A stretch of 64,000 nt of DNA from Trichopria drosophilae (GCA_030407085.1 CM059584.1:93071001-93135000), one strand, 5' to 3'; shown: positions 43,952-56,012, counted from the first letter of the stretch. Numbers and translations: made by a program. Notes: generated by a model not told the origin, from the sequence alone.

Positions 43952-44980
43952 TACGACTTTCAAAACTTTTTAAGGGGAGGGTATATCCGAAAAGTCAGCG
44001 ATATGGAATACTGGTTCAAAAATTTCGCAAAAATTATTTCTTTAGTTATTTTTGACCTGGAATTCAGTGGTGCAAAAATAAAAAGTCTAAGAAATTTGTT
44101 TGACCCATAAATTTTAGTTAAAAAAAAAATATATCATTTTGAAAAAATGCAACTACATTTTTTTACATTAATTTAAAAATTAAAAAAAATTAGGGTGAAC
44201 ATAAAAACACATTTCCTAAATAACTACGCATGGATTTTAAAAAATTCCATTTTTTTCGAACAAAATTTTTTTTTTTAAATAAAACAATTTTTTTATTTCG
44301 AAACTAGGCTGTACATCGATGTACGGAAAATGTACGGGGAGCGAAACTGAATGATATTTTATTAATATTATTGTACACTAAGCGTACGTTATTAGCTCAG
44401 TGAAATGTATGGCTCCATTGTGCTCAGGCCTTTTTTAATGCGTGCAAAATTCAGCGCGTACTAATGCAGTCATAGCATTTTGCACTGACTGCACTAGTGC
44501 GTACTGAATGTCTCATAATTTTGCATGCATTTGAAAAACATACATAGGTAGATACTTTTCTTCACGTACATACATAGTATGTACATAAAACCTACACGTA
44601 TAATACACATGCATATATATATACCTAACCTAACCACACACCTGGTGTTTTTGAATGTATAAAAAAGTGCACAAAGCGTACAATACATGTACATCACATC
44701 AGAGTACAAAACGAATGTACGTACATCGTACGAAAGAGTACGCTAGGAAAATCCAGGGAACGTACAACCAGCGTATCATAAGCGGACGTAAGAAATATAT
44801 TTTTATTGGAAATATGGTAAGCTAATCGTACACTTTTAATACGCTATTCCGGTAATCAATGAATGTACGCAAAGAGGGCGCTATTTGTATCATTAGTGTA
44901 CATTTAGCGTACAGGGTCCAATTTACACTAATGGTACGGCATGTGTACGCTCTTTTCGTACGCCCCGATTTTCACCAGGG

Positions 44981-45208
44981 ATGGCAAATCTACAAAAAAA
45001 AACACCTATGGAAGTGGTACAAAATTGGCAATTAAAATTTGAAGGAAAGGAAAATGAAAACATATACGACTTCTTAGAAAGACTAACAGAACTACAAAAC
45101 GGATATAATCAAGACGCAACGAATACATACATAGGACAGACAAGCATACAACAATTAAAAAACAAAATGCAAGACAAAATTAAAACTAAAAACAATGATA
45201 TTAAAGTA
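44981..45208 (+). pseudogene. Gypsy-type gag, capsid part
   Basis: Reads KKTPMEVVQNWQLKFEG, ENIYDFLERLTELQNGYN and, later, a Lys-rich tail. This resembles the capsid segment of gypsy gag (W-x-x-x-F-x-G…, then F-x-x-x-L). It continues the element after the 2.2-kb insertion, though in a different frame from the N-terminal part. It is cut at 45211 by the 10.8-kb transposon. Confidence 0.55.
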
Positions 45209-45211
45209 CAA
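45209..45211. repeat. 3-bp target duplication CAA (left)
   Basis: Paired with CAA at 56013-56015, immediately outside the two TIRs. Confidence 0.7.
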
Positions 45212-45432
45212 CTACACGGAAAACTCTGTGTTCCTATTTTCGTATCGGCCACTGGCGTCATATGCGCATGGTAACCTCAGATACGTTATTAGCGCCACAC
45301 GCGAACGATTTTCGTAACAGAACCGTACTCCAGTGGTACACCGAGTGTCAGTGTAAGAAACACACGAAACTCGTGCGTCGGTCGTATGGTCTCCATACTC
45401 TCACGGCACGAGCGCGATACGAATTCGGTTTT
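45212..45432. repeat. Left TIR of the 10.8-kb transposon
   Basis: About 220 bp, GC-richer than the interior, matching 56012-55792 inverted with roughly 10 differences. The apparent ORF 45262-45528 is only this repeat read through. Confidence 0.9.
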
Positions 45433-46684
45433 CCCTCGTTTTGTCGGTTGAAATACATTTTTTCTGTAAAGTGCTGTTACAATTGTGCATCAGGCGAGTG
45501 CGGTGAATATCAGCAGATCAGCAGGTAATGTTTTAAACATTTTAATTGAAAATAACAAAGTAGTATTTTCAATGTTAAGTTTTCGAGGTTAACTTCTTTG
45601 TTACATAATAAATTATTGGTTTTTGCATGCTACAATTATTGGTTTTGACATGCTAAATTATTAGTTTTTACAAATTTGAATTTAAAAAATTGTTTAAATT
45701 ATTAGTTTTGCATATTTTTGTTTTATTCAGATTCGAAAGTCGAAACCAACATTGTTTACACTTGACGTTTAATTTTTAATGTGTTTTGATAATTCTGCTT
45801 TAATATTCTTTTACATATTTTGGTGTATTGTTCATACATTTGTATAGGTGACAGTTATAGTTATAAGGGCTTTGTATATTCGAAATGGCTGATTCAAGGC
45901 ATACTCCCATGCATGGTATTTTTTCAAGTTTTAATATGTCCAAGAGCATTTTTCATAATGGTTTGATCAATGTTGCGTAACAATTTATGTTAAGTAATGT
46001 ACATTACTAAATAATCTTGGGTTGAGTAGTGGTAAGTGAAACTGTTATATTAAAAAGTTAAAAAGCTTGTTTAATTGTAACAAAACTTAGTTATTTTTCA
46101 CCCATCCCTTGAAATTATTAATTATTATTATGAATTAATTTTTACAATTAAAAATGTTTTACTTCATTAAGTTGAATAAAATACGTTTAATATTATAAAT
46201 TATAATCACAGGAATACTTGATACATAACTGTTGAAAAGTTTCAATTTTCTTCAATACATTGTGTAAGCTTAAAATCATCACTTTTTAGTAAAATATTCT
46301 TAGTAAATAAGTGGCTTGTTACTTTTTGAATATTAATAAATTCCTAATTTCTAAACTCTTAATTTATAAAATATATTTTTAATTAATCAAGCTGATAACT
46401 TGTCTGAAATTACGAAACTATAAAATATTTATAATGGATATAATATTTGAATGTCATTGAAATCTTGTCTTTTATTTCATGACAGATCACCTGAAGTCAA
46501 TTTCGTTTTTTATATGATAATAAAATGGTAACAAGTATAACTAACATTGTTAAATGTTGACATCATACTCGACATTTTCAAAGTCAATATATTAAAAATC
46601 AATATGGTACATATTACCATCAAATAAATGTTACATTCATTATACGATTTATAGTCGTGTGAAACAGGAAAAATTGTGTTTAGT
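45433..46684. other. AT-rich transposon interior
   Basis: No coding frame or element end recognised. It may hold the promoter and 5' UTR of the accessory gene. Confidence 0.45.
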
Positions 46685-46747
46685 CTGTTTGTTGAGTTTT
46701 ATTTGCCGCGTTTGTTTGTTAAATTTGTAGTTGAGTTTGTCTTGTGT

Positions 46748-47227
46748 AGTGACGGCGTGATGGTCGTGCGGGCTAAGGCGTCAGTCTTAGTCCGCCCGAA
46801 CTGAACGTCGCGAAGGGCCCGAGTTCGAATCCCCGTCCTGCAATTTTCTCTGCTTATGTCCAGTGTGGAATAATCGGGGAAATTTGCTCGGCGAAGGTAC
46901 GAATTTGGGACCGCTGCCGACCCCCGTTGGCAGTTATCGGTACCATCAACGTCTTATCCGCGGTCGGTACGTCGTGGGTCTTATCTCGGATAAAGAGGGG
47001 ATAAGCCCCGCGTCGTACTCGCTAAGGCACAGACCGCCGAATCTGCTGGTGGTACTGATATTGGGGCAGGGGGGACTGGCTCTGGGTGGGTGTTGTGTTG
47101 TATATGCCTATAGTTCTGTCATTGTACTGTCTGTCTCTATCCTGTACCTCTCCACCCGAGAGTCGACCCGCAAATAGACAAATCGTCATTAACGCGGGGG
47201 AAAATAACCTGTCCTTTGTCCTTTGTC
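46748..47227 (+). mobile_element. tRNA-headed SINE with 63-bp target duplication
   Basis: Complete-looking 480-bp SINE. Head with box A (TGATGGTCGTGCGGGCTAAGG) and box B (GAGTTCGAATCCCC), a ~300-bp body with TATCTCGGATAAAGAGGGG, a conserved 3' domain (GGCTCTGGGTGGGTGTTG … CCACCCGAGAGTCGACCCGC) and a (TCCTTTG)n tail. It is flanked by perfect 63-bp repeats at 46685-46747 and 47228-47290, very long for a SINE. The 3' domain and tail recur at 24551-24727 behind a 5S-type head. Confidence 0.9.
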
Positions 47228-47290
47228 CTGTTTGTTGAGTTTTATTTGCCGCGTTTGTTTGTTAAATTTGTAGTTGAGTTTGTCTTGTGT

Positions 47291-48197
47291 TGATTTGACA
47301 TTTAATTGGGTACAGTTACATTTTAATTGTAACTATATTGAAGTAATCTCTAAGTTGAAAAGTTAAAATGTAATTTAACTCAATGAAGCTAATCTAGATG
47401 AAAAATTTTAATGTCATGTAACTTGTAACTATATTAGTTGTTATAGTAACTGTACTAAGCTGTTTCTCTTTATTGTTTACTTAAATTCAAACATCAAAAT
47501 TAATTTGCATTACATTGAGTTAACTTACTTGGAAAATAAATATTTCATTTAACGTTCACAGTTTTTAGTTCTTCAACTCAAGTGTTATTTGGTAAATTTT
47601 GTACATATTATTGCCTTTCAAAACTTTTAACTTATTAACGAAAATGAACCTACCCAACCCTAACAAATGCTAGTTCTTTTTAAATACTGTTAAAATGTAT
47701 CCTTTCCATTACTTATCAAAGATCGTAACCGCAATACTGACTAACAATTCTACGTTTGTATGGGATGAACACAAAAGTTCACTGCATATGAATATTGAAG
47801 CCAGTAATGAGTTGATATTATTACAGACCTTCTATCGATTTCAAGACATGCACATACCTCTGTCAGTTTTCAATCGTGTATATCTTGCATTGAAGTTTTG
47901 TGTGTAATCTTATGTAACATGAAGAAGTAACATTAAACCTTCTACATTTAAAATTTATGGTTTTACGCTTCAGATTGTTTTCCGATTATTTATCGAAATG
48001 AACGTTATTTTACAATTATTTTTGAATAACAATATCAATTAAATCACTTTCATACATTCTTAAGTATTATTAGCAATTATATTGTTACGTTTTTATAATT
48101 TCAATAGTAACGAGAAGGAAATATATTGTTTAACAATTTTATGAAATTGCTAATTTCATATTAATAATCTGAGAAACTATTAAACGTCTTTTAATAG
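47291..48197. other. AT-rich, possible upstream exon region of the accessory gene
   Basis: A 70-codon frame at 47695-47907 (MYPFHYLSKIVTAILTNNST…) could be an early exon, but no donor site confirms it. Confidence 0.3.
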
Positions 48198-50575
48198 ATT
48201 GTACAAACGATCCGCTAATAAAGCTTCCTGAGGTACCCGATTTATTGGATTTATCTGCTACTTCTTCCACTTTTCAGTGGGAATCACTGCCTGGTGTACA
48301 AGTCACTGAAAATGACGGTTATTTAGTAATTGATGTTCCAGAACTTTTACAAACTGCAGAAGAAAAGCCCCTAAACCCCGATAAAGGCAATTTATACAAA
48401 TTTTTTAAACTTTAAACATGGAATTGGAATAATTGAAAATATGTAAAAGTTATAAGAAAATAATTCATTTTAATTTAATTTAATTAATTCCATTAATTTC
48501 CAATTTTTGAACTTTAATTCTTATAAATTACTTTTTATTTATTGATATTAACTGTTTTTAGATATAGATTCCAGAGCTTCAAATTATATTTTTCAAGTTT
48601 TAAAACAAAGTTATAAAGGTCAATTTTTACTGGCAAGTTATGATTTTGAACAAAATAAGGAAAATTACGATTGGTTGTTGAAAAACAAAAAAACCACATA
48701 TTTCTCTAAAAATAAAGTCGCAAAATTAATTATAAATAATGAATTTCTTCGCACAAACAGTTTCAGGTAAATTATTTAAAATTGTAATAAATATAATAAA
48801 TACTGCCCATTCTGAATTTGTTAAACATTTGTTATTATTGGTGTTCTATATAGCATTACGTCCAATCGATTGATAGAACTTTCTGAAGAAGCAGCTCGTC
48901 TTTTTCCTAATCACTCAAAAGAAAGTCACTATACGAGTGCCAGTAAAATCAGAAGTGCATCTGGAGCATTTCAGGTGTATTATGGAAAACAACGCTAGAA
49001 AGAAATCGCGATTAGCAGATTAGTCGTTAATTCGCTTAAAAGAAAGCGAAGTTCACTAAAGGGTACATAATATGTTTTAATTCTATATGTACATATATAA
49101 TTAAATATATAAGCGGGTCGATATAAGAGATACTAGACTGAAGTCGATGTCGTTGTTTTAACCCTTAATTATTTTTAAAATGGCTGCAATTCAGTGAAAA
49201 AAATATAAGTCGCCCCAGGTTGTATTTTCTTTAATTTTTCATGTACTTTCGTAAAAAAGTAAAGAATAGTAAAATAATTGGGTATGTTTAATAAATATGA
49301 GCAAGTAAAAATAAAAAAAATGAAACAAATGATGTCGTCTTAAGTCTTTTTGTATAGATTGGAACATGTTTAGTAATTCTATTGATGTGAACATATACAA
49401 GCCAAAAAGGCCCTGGAAATATATGTGTAATATTAAATGTTGTAGACGATGAGCATGATTCAGGAGATTTCAAAGACCTACAAGTAAAGGAAGACGTCAA
49501 CGAAGAATATTTGGGAAAATGGCGAGCAACGGGTTTTATGGAAAGAATTGATAAGAAAAGAAAGAATTGTTCTCTATAAGAACAGCGATTTAACGAAAAT
49601 ACTGGAAAAAACTGCCAAACTTAACTGATCCAGCAGCAAGCATTTTGGTACAGTTTGTTTTTATTATAATATTTTTCATACATGTTTTAGAGAGTCTCTC
49701 ACGCATATCAAAGTCTTTATTTAATTGTAAAATGTGTTATAGATACAAAGTGATATTTTTGCATTTTTTGAAAAATCATCAGACCAATTTAAAAACAATT
49801 GGTCTGTTATTGCACCGGAAGTTATTACTTTTGCAGGTAGCAAAAAGAACGATAAAGACCTGAAGTTAATCTTAAACAACAATGTTCCTTCAAAAGGAAA
49901 AGGTTTGTCCAATACTTGCATGGATATTTACTTTATATATTTATTTACATATTTGAATAATACTCATTACTGTATATTTTTAGCCCACGCAGAAACTACA
50001 GCTTTAACCATCTTGCCGTATTTATTTAAACGAACGGTTAAAGTTTCGGCTAAATCGAAAACAAAAAAGGCATGGAATCCTGAGAGAACCGAGATACAGA
50101 AATCATTCCTGTATCATATCAAAGTAAGACAAATACACCTCCATATACTAATTTTGCTATGTTAGCATTCTAAATATTAATGTTTTTCAGTGATGATTCA
50201 GTATTTGTTAACAATTAAATTAATTCATAGGAAAGTGAAAACTTAGAAGCTGCTGCACAAGCCGCTCATGAAGATGTTCGTCTCATATATCTTGCACAAG
50301 AGATGACGATCCAACCGTATGTCTTAATTAACGGGCCATCACTACATGACATCCACTCATCGTATGTAATATGTAACGATTGTAGATATCAAGTCGCTTC
50401 TCCGGTAACAGCAGTGAATTTATGCCTGCAGTACATCAAAATTTTACACTTGGAATATCCGCTCCCCTGCAATCATATTTGGCAATTCCTCGAAAAAGCT
50501 ATGTACAGATTTAACATCAAACAACCCTACAGCAGTGTCACTGCACTTTGTGAAAAGCTGTGTATCAAGTGGTAA
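48198..50575 (+). pseudogene. Seven-exon transposon accessory gene, two lesions
   Basis: Exons at 48198-48386, 48562-48766, 48854-49062, 49446-49647, 49743-49902, 49984-50123 and 50231-50575. All have AG acceptors and in-phase joins. Donors are GT except a GC after exon 1. The protein is unfamiliar in function. It has an acidic N-terminus (VPDLLDLS…WESLPGVQV), LASYDFEQNKENYDWLLKNK, EEAARLFPNHSKESHYT (a pattern I associate with transposon-linked proteins of insects and cnidarians), and a C-terminal Cys pair (CNDCRYQ) with LCLQYIKILHLEYPLPCNHI. A TAG in exon 3 (48996-48998) and a frameshift in exon 4 break it. It lies just 5' of the transposase on the same strand, so is probably transposon-encoded rather than host. 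It ends in TAA after CIKW. Confidence 0.6.
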
Positions 50576-50648
50576 TCTGCATTTCTCAAAAATTGTCGTT
50601 AATTCGCGTCGTTTATTATTATCGCTTGTTCATAATAATCAGTAAAAA

Positions 50649-53600
50649 ATGAACTTTTTAAAGAGATGCGAGACAGAAGTAATTTCGACAAACACGTTAC
50701 ATAAAGAAGTATTCCGATTTTCACTTGATTTATATACCCAGACAACCAGCTAGCTGCATATTGCCGCATATAAGGGGAAAATCAGGCGGACGATATGTCG
50801 GCAGAACTACGGAATATGCGTCATCACATATACAGCAAATTTGCTGGAAATTCTCACCTGCCGACTAGTCTGCGGCGATTCTGACGCATTTCTGCAGAAG
50901 AGATTAAAAGGGTCGGCGAAGGGATTAAAGACGCACACAAACACGGAAGCCGCGTCGGTGAACCCCCACACATGTGCACGCATGCATGCTCGAGGTAAGC
51001 GCGATAGGGGGCGATCGGCGTGACCTGCAGAGAGGGGGCGAACAGGAGAAGAGAGGTGACGGACGCAGCCATTTTCTCTCGTTTATCAAGTATCGAAACT
51101 ATTGAATCGAAAAGATGCGGCAGCAAACGTGTAAAAAATTTGAATTTTGGAGCAAGTCAGCGCAAAACTTGTTTCTTTCGGAAATCCTGAAGAATTAATT
51201 TAAGTTTTAATAAAATAACCTCCTAGCAATAAAAACTATTTATAATAATCATAAATTACGTCCAATTTGTCACAATTATAACGTCTATATTAGACTATAT
51301 ATAGACGAAACTCCAATTCTGTGAAAGTGTGTAGATTGTGTGCAGCATTAAAAACAGTTGAAATTAAAAAAAATGCAGTTGCGATTAAAAATTGTAATTG
51401 TAAAAAAATGTAACAAGTTCGAAGTATTTGTGGAACTATATTCGGAGTTTTAAAAACGATAAATTTAACATTTTATTAACAGATTAAATATATTTAGTAC
51501 CAAGTCTATTTCTTCTTACGGTGTCATAGTATTATCCGAAACCTGGTTACATGCAGTTACGGATAAAGTTAATGTTGTCCCTGTATAAATGTCTGCAAAC
51601 TTGGATACGAATCTCATTATAGAAATCGCGCAAAATGATGTTCTCAAAGAATGGGGTTCACCAGTAAAATTTTTGTATTATTTTTTATTATTTTAAATAA
51701 TAATTTAGGTCATAAATAACACAAATAAAATCTAAAAAACAATTAATTCATTAATTTGAGTATTTTATTTGCCAATTAAAAAACTAAAAACAGTTTCGTG
51801 TGACGTCACTATGCGGGTTCGTCCGTCAACCAATTCCGTTCGAATATTCGATACTATTAAATACATTTAATCTGTTAATAAAATGTTAAATTTATCGTTT
51901 TTAAAACTCCGAATATAGTTCCACAAATACTTCGAACTTGTTACATTTTTTTACAATTACAATTTTTAATCGCAACTGCATTTTTTTTAATTTCAACTGT
52001 TTTTAATGCTGCACACAATCTACACACTTTCACAGAATTGGAGTTTCGTCTATATATAGTCTAATATAGACGTTATAATTGTGACAAATTGGACGTAATT
52101 TATGATTATTATAAATAGTTTTTATTGCTAGGAGGTTATTTTATTAAAACTTAAATTAATTCTTCAGGATTTCCGAAAGAAACAAGTTTTGCGCTGACTT
52201 GCTCCAAAATTCAAATTTTTTACACGTTTGCTGCCGCATCTTTTCAATTCAATAGTTTCGATACTTGATAAACGAGAGAAAATGGCTGCGTCCGTCACCT
52301 CCCTCTTCTCCTGTTCACCCCTCTCTCCTGGTCACGCCGATCGCCCCCTATCACGCTTGTCTCGAGCATGCATGCGTGCACATGTGTGGGGATTCACCGA
52401 CGCGTCTTCCGTGTTTGTGTGCGTCTTTAATCCCTTCGCCGACCCTTTTAATCTCTTCTGCAGAAATGCGTCAGAATCGCCGCAGACTAGTCGGCAGGTG
52501 AGAATTTCCAGCAAATTTGCTGTATATGTGATGACGCATATTCCGTAGTTCTGCCGAAATATCGTCCGCCTGATTTTCCCCTTATATGCGGCAGTATGCA
52601 GCAGATCTGGCTGTCTGGGTAATAACTCTTTACTATCACGCAAAGCTGTAGATGATATTCTTAATAAATTCAATTCTTTCATATCTGATATTTTCCTTCC
52701 TTTTCTTCAAAAAAGTATGGAAAGAGAATTAAAACCCATTGCGGATGACGATTCCTATTATAGAGCTCAATTTATATTGGAAAATAATAAACATATTTTT
52801 GACAAGTTCTGTACCGAAACTTCGAGAATTAATATATACAAAAATGAGGCTGGTTATGTAGAGCCACAAATGATTGAAATTGGAAAAGAACCTACTTGGA
52901 TTTACGACGAATATGGACAAGAAGCAGATGTTCAAGAATTACCGATTTATGCTGCGAATATTGCTTTGCCGGAAGCGTTAAAAAACTTTATGGAAGTATC
53001 AGGTACATTTGATCGAATACGACAACATGTAGATGAACTATATAATGAAACTGAATCATTATCAAATGTTTTGCATGGTACGTTTTGTATATGTCCTGAA
53101 AAAAAAAAGTTTTTTTAAAAATAAAAATGGTTTCCCACTTTTTCTGTACTTCGATGAATTCGAAGTGGGGAATCCCTTAGGAAGTCACGCAGGCGAGCAA
53201 AAACTAGGCGGTATATATGCTTCTATACCTTGCTTACCTCCTCAAATCAATGCTAAATTGAATAATATTTTTGTTTCAACCATCTGCTATGCAAAACATT
53301 TGAAAAAGTTCGGAAATGAAGCAATATTCAAGAAAACGATCAAGGATTTAAATATACTATCTAAAGAAGGCATAAGTATCCGCGTTAATGGGAAAGATAT
53401 TCAAATATTTTTTAATACAATCTTAGTTATAGGGGATATGTTGGGGCTCAATACCACTTGCGGATTTGCAGGTAGCTTTTCTGCAACAAATTACTGCAGA
53501 TTTTGTATTGCTACTAACGTTCAATGCCAAGAAATGATAGTTGAAGATCCACATATTATTAGAACTAAAGAAACGTACGAAAAAGATGTATTAACACAGA

Positions 53601-54697
53601 AAAATGGCCTTACGGAAAGATGTGTATTTAATGAAATCGAAAATTTTCATATTGCTGAAAACATGTGTGTAGATGTAATGCACGATTTTTACGGAGGCAT
53701 TATCGGTTATTCTCTTGGGAGAATCTTGCAAGCTTTGATACAGAACAAACAGATTTCGTTAACCAATGTAAATAATGCAATTCAAGCTTTCCCTTACAAT
53801 GAAATTGAGTCAAATAATAAACCAAGGCCCTTGTACTTTGCACCAGGTAAGGGTGGTCAAAAATTAAAAATTAAGCAATCTGCTTCAGAGATGCTCTGCC
53901 TGGCAAGATATCTGGGTCTTATGATCGGTGATCTGATTCCTGCAGAAAATGAATACTGGAAACTGTATCAATGTATTAGACAGATTATAGGATTCTTAAC
54001 ATCGCCTAAATTAAATCGTGGAGAAATAGAGCAAGTTCAGGAACTAATTATGAAACATAATAAATTGTATTTATCATTATTTGGTTCGTTGAAACCAAAA
54101 ATGCATTTTTGGACTCACTATTCGCGAATAATGACGATGTTTGGTCCTATGCTTCACTATTCCTCTATGATGTTCGAGAGAAAAAATAAAAAACTAAAAG
54201 AAATCGCTATTGGAACAACGTGTAACAAAAATTTACCATACACTGTTGCTTTTCGGCATCAACTTCAGCAGTGTTATTCACAAGCAAAATCATGTGATGT
54301 AACTAGTGATGTTGACTTCGGTTCCGTTAAAGATAAAAATGCAGTACATAAGTTCAAAAAATTCAAACGTACCACTCAATGTCGGGTACAAACGTTAAAA
54401 TCTATACAAATTTTAGGTCAAACATTTAGTAATAATACGATTTTTATCACAAGATTTACCGATAATGGTCCCCAATTTGGTATTATTAAAGACATTTTCC
54501 ACTCAAACGAAACTTATGTGTTAGTTCATGAATATGATACTCTATTTTTTAATCATTATTATCATGCGTATAGTGTTAATTCGATAAATAATAAACCAAA
54601 TATGCTACTTAACATACGCTTCGTACCAAGACTACCGCCATGTTTGTATATTGTAAAAAATTCAGTAGAGTTAATAGCGACTAGGTATAACGTATAG
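50649..54697 (+). pseudogene. Transposase gene split by a foldback element
   Basis: The reading frame starts at ATG 50649 (MNFLKRCETEV…), is interrupted at 50736, and resumes in phase at 52622 to run to the stop at 54695-54697, about 720 residues without the insert. Blocks: RKAVDDILNKFNSFISDIFL, PLFLYFDEFEVGNPLGSHAG, CRFCIATNVQC (zinc-ligand-like Cys pairs), MHDFYGGIIGYSLGRIL, LKPKMHFWTHYSRIM and FERKNKKLK. These fit the large tnp2-like transposase family of animals, which lacks an obvious short DDE signature by eye. One frameshift lies in the A10/T7 tract at about 53098-53117, shifting frame between GTFC and KNKNGFPLF. That could be a sequencing artefact. Active until recently, by its openness. 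Confidence 0.75.
50737..52619. mobile_element. 1.9-kb foldback element inside the transposase ORF
   Basis: Inverted arms of about 765 bp (50737-51502 and 51853-52619) around a ~350-bp spacer. Ends are CCCAGACA(A/G)CCAG. TA flanks both sides (50735-50736, 52620-52621). Taking out the element and one TA restores the transposase frame exactly. No ORF of its own; frames at 50841-51126 and 52228-52682 are the arms read in both directions. Arms carry a GC-richer outer half and an AT-rich inner half. Confidence 0.9.
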
Positions 54698-55019
54698 ACA
54701 TTAATAAAGTTTTATTGTATGTATTGTATGTATTTATTTTTAAACGGAAATATATTGTAATCCAAAAATTAAAATGACTGTTTCAATCTCATTTTAAGGA
54801 ACCTGAAAATTACTTTCGTTGATAGATAATCATAACTTCATTAAAAATACTATTTTATTCACTTTTATAGTATCTTTACATCATTAGCTAAGTAAAATAA
54901 ATTAAAAATATCAGCAAAATTTGTTATTGTAATAATTCTTTTACAAATGTTAAAATATAAAACAATGAATAATTTAAATATTTTTTTATGAAATAATAAA
55001 ATTAAAAAATAGTAATATA
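54698..55019. other. Transposase 3' flank
   Basis: AT-rich with AATAAA (about 54702) suitable as a polyadenylation signal for the transposase mRNA. No other feature. Confidence 0.4.
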
Positions 55020-55430
55020 CAGGGTGTCCCATTTGAAACAGGACAGCTGAATAACTCTTCAGAGAATGGAGGGGAAAAAATTGTTCAGATAAAAGTTGTA
55101 GGGTTCGAAGGGGGCCATAAGATGGTGACCTTGAATTTGACCTAGAGGTCAATTTTGAGCATAATTGATGGTCAAAGTATGTTTTTTCAAATGGAAAACA
55201 CTACGTTCGACCTCAGAAATGAAAAGAGCGGTAAATTTTACGTCCGAATATGTTAACATATCAGGTCATTTAGAGGTCATTTGAAGGTCAAAAAACCATT
55301 TTCTATAAATTTTCACGGAAAAGCCTCAAACGAGTTGTTCCTCTGACCAAAGTTATTAGAGTTAAAGTGAAACCCCACGTTGCGACTTTGCATTCGACCT
55401 TGAGAACGATAATGATTGTCAAATTTGAAA
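55020..55430. repeat. mariner-type terminal fragment
   Basis: TA followed by CAGGGTGTCCCATTTGAAAC, the kind of end used by mariner-family elements, then several TGACCT/AGGTCA boxes like those inside the element at 62078. No matching right end nearby. Confidence 0.5.
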
Positions 55431-55791
55431 CAATAATTAAAAAATTATTTATTTTTCCAATTCGTAGTTTTCTAATTAATATTCTTAAAGCTACTTCGTT
55501 ATACCAACAGTTTTCATGACAATGTTAACGAACTCTGCAGATAATGCGGTGTTCTAATTCAAAAATAAAAAAAAACAATTCTATTATCGTATTTTCACAC
55601 ACTCAGAAAGTTCAAACTTAAATTAATTTACTTTTGACTTGCTATTATATATGACAATTTATATAATCATAATTTACTTAAGAACATGTAAAAAACACTC
55701 ATAATATATATTTAAACGTTTATTGAAATCAACTGCTTGAAAAACGCAGTTTTGCATGCGATCGCGATCGAATTCAGTATCGCAGAGTGTG
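55431..55791. other. AT-rich transposon interior, nothing recognised
   Basis: No coding frame; contains GCGATCGCGATCGAA-like palindromic bases just before the right TIR. Confidence 0.4.
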
Positions 55792-56012
55792 TGAACCGAA
55801 TTCGTATCGCGCTCGTGCCGTGAGAGGATGGAGATCATACGACCGACGCACGAGTTTCGTGTGTTTCTTACACTGACACTCGTCGTACCACTGGTGTACG
55901 GTTCTGTTACGAAAATCGTTCGAGTGTGGCGCTAATAACGTATCTGAGGGCACCATGCGCATATGACCCCAGTGGCCGATACGAAAATAGGAACACAGAG
56001 TTTTCCGTGTAG
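55792..56012. repeat. Right TIR of the 10.8-kb transposon
   Basis: Inverted copy of 45212-45432, followed by target duplication CAA at 56013-56015. Confidence 0.9.

Larger units (their letters stand above)
42811..44980. mobile_element. 2.2-kb DNA element, CCCTGGTGAAAAT ends, GTACG-rich
   Basis: TIRs CCCTGGTGAAAATCGGGG(A)GTACG at 42811 and its inverse at 44980, flanked by AT. The 400-600 bp next to each end is packed with GTACG/GTACA/CGTAC boxes every 15-40 bp on both strands, as expected of transposase-binding subterminal repeats. No transposase ORF. About 1.05 kb in the middle (43241-44297) is a later insertion bounded by a ~25-bp repeat (CGAAACTAGGCTGTACAT(T/C)GATGT). Confidence 0.8.
45212..56012 (+). 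mobile_element. 10.8-kb DNA transposon with two genes (CMC-like?)
   Basis: Near-identical TIRs of about 220 bp (45212-45432 and 55792-56012) start CTACACGGAAAACTCTGTG and are flanked by a 3-bp duplication (CAA). Between them, on the plus strand, are a seven-exon accessory gene (48198-50575) and a transposase gene (50649-54697). A 3-bp duplication and a large tnp2-like transposase suggest the CMC (EnSpm/CACTA) group, but the ends do not start CACT, so another superfamily is possible. It later received a SINE (46748-47227), a foldback element (50737-52619) and a mariner-type scrap (55020). Confidence 0.8.

Noticed and set aside
45262..45528. 88-codon ORF near the gag fragment
   Set aside because: It lies mostly inside the left TIR of the 10.8-kb transposon and the same sequence occurs at the right end.
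50841..51126. ORFs of 60-90 codons in the 50.8-52.7 kb region on both strands
   Set aside because: Same peptide appears in mirrored form in both arms of the foldback element; product of the palindrome.
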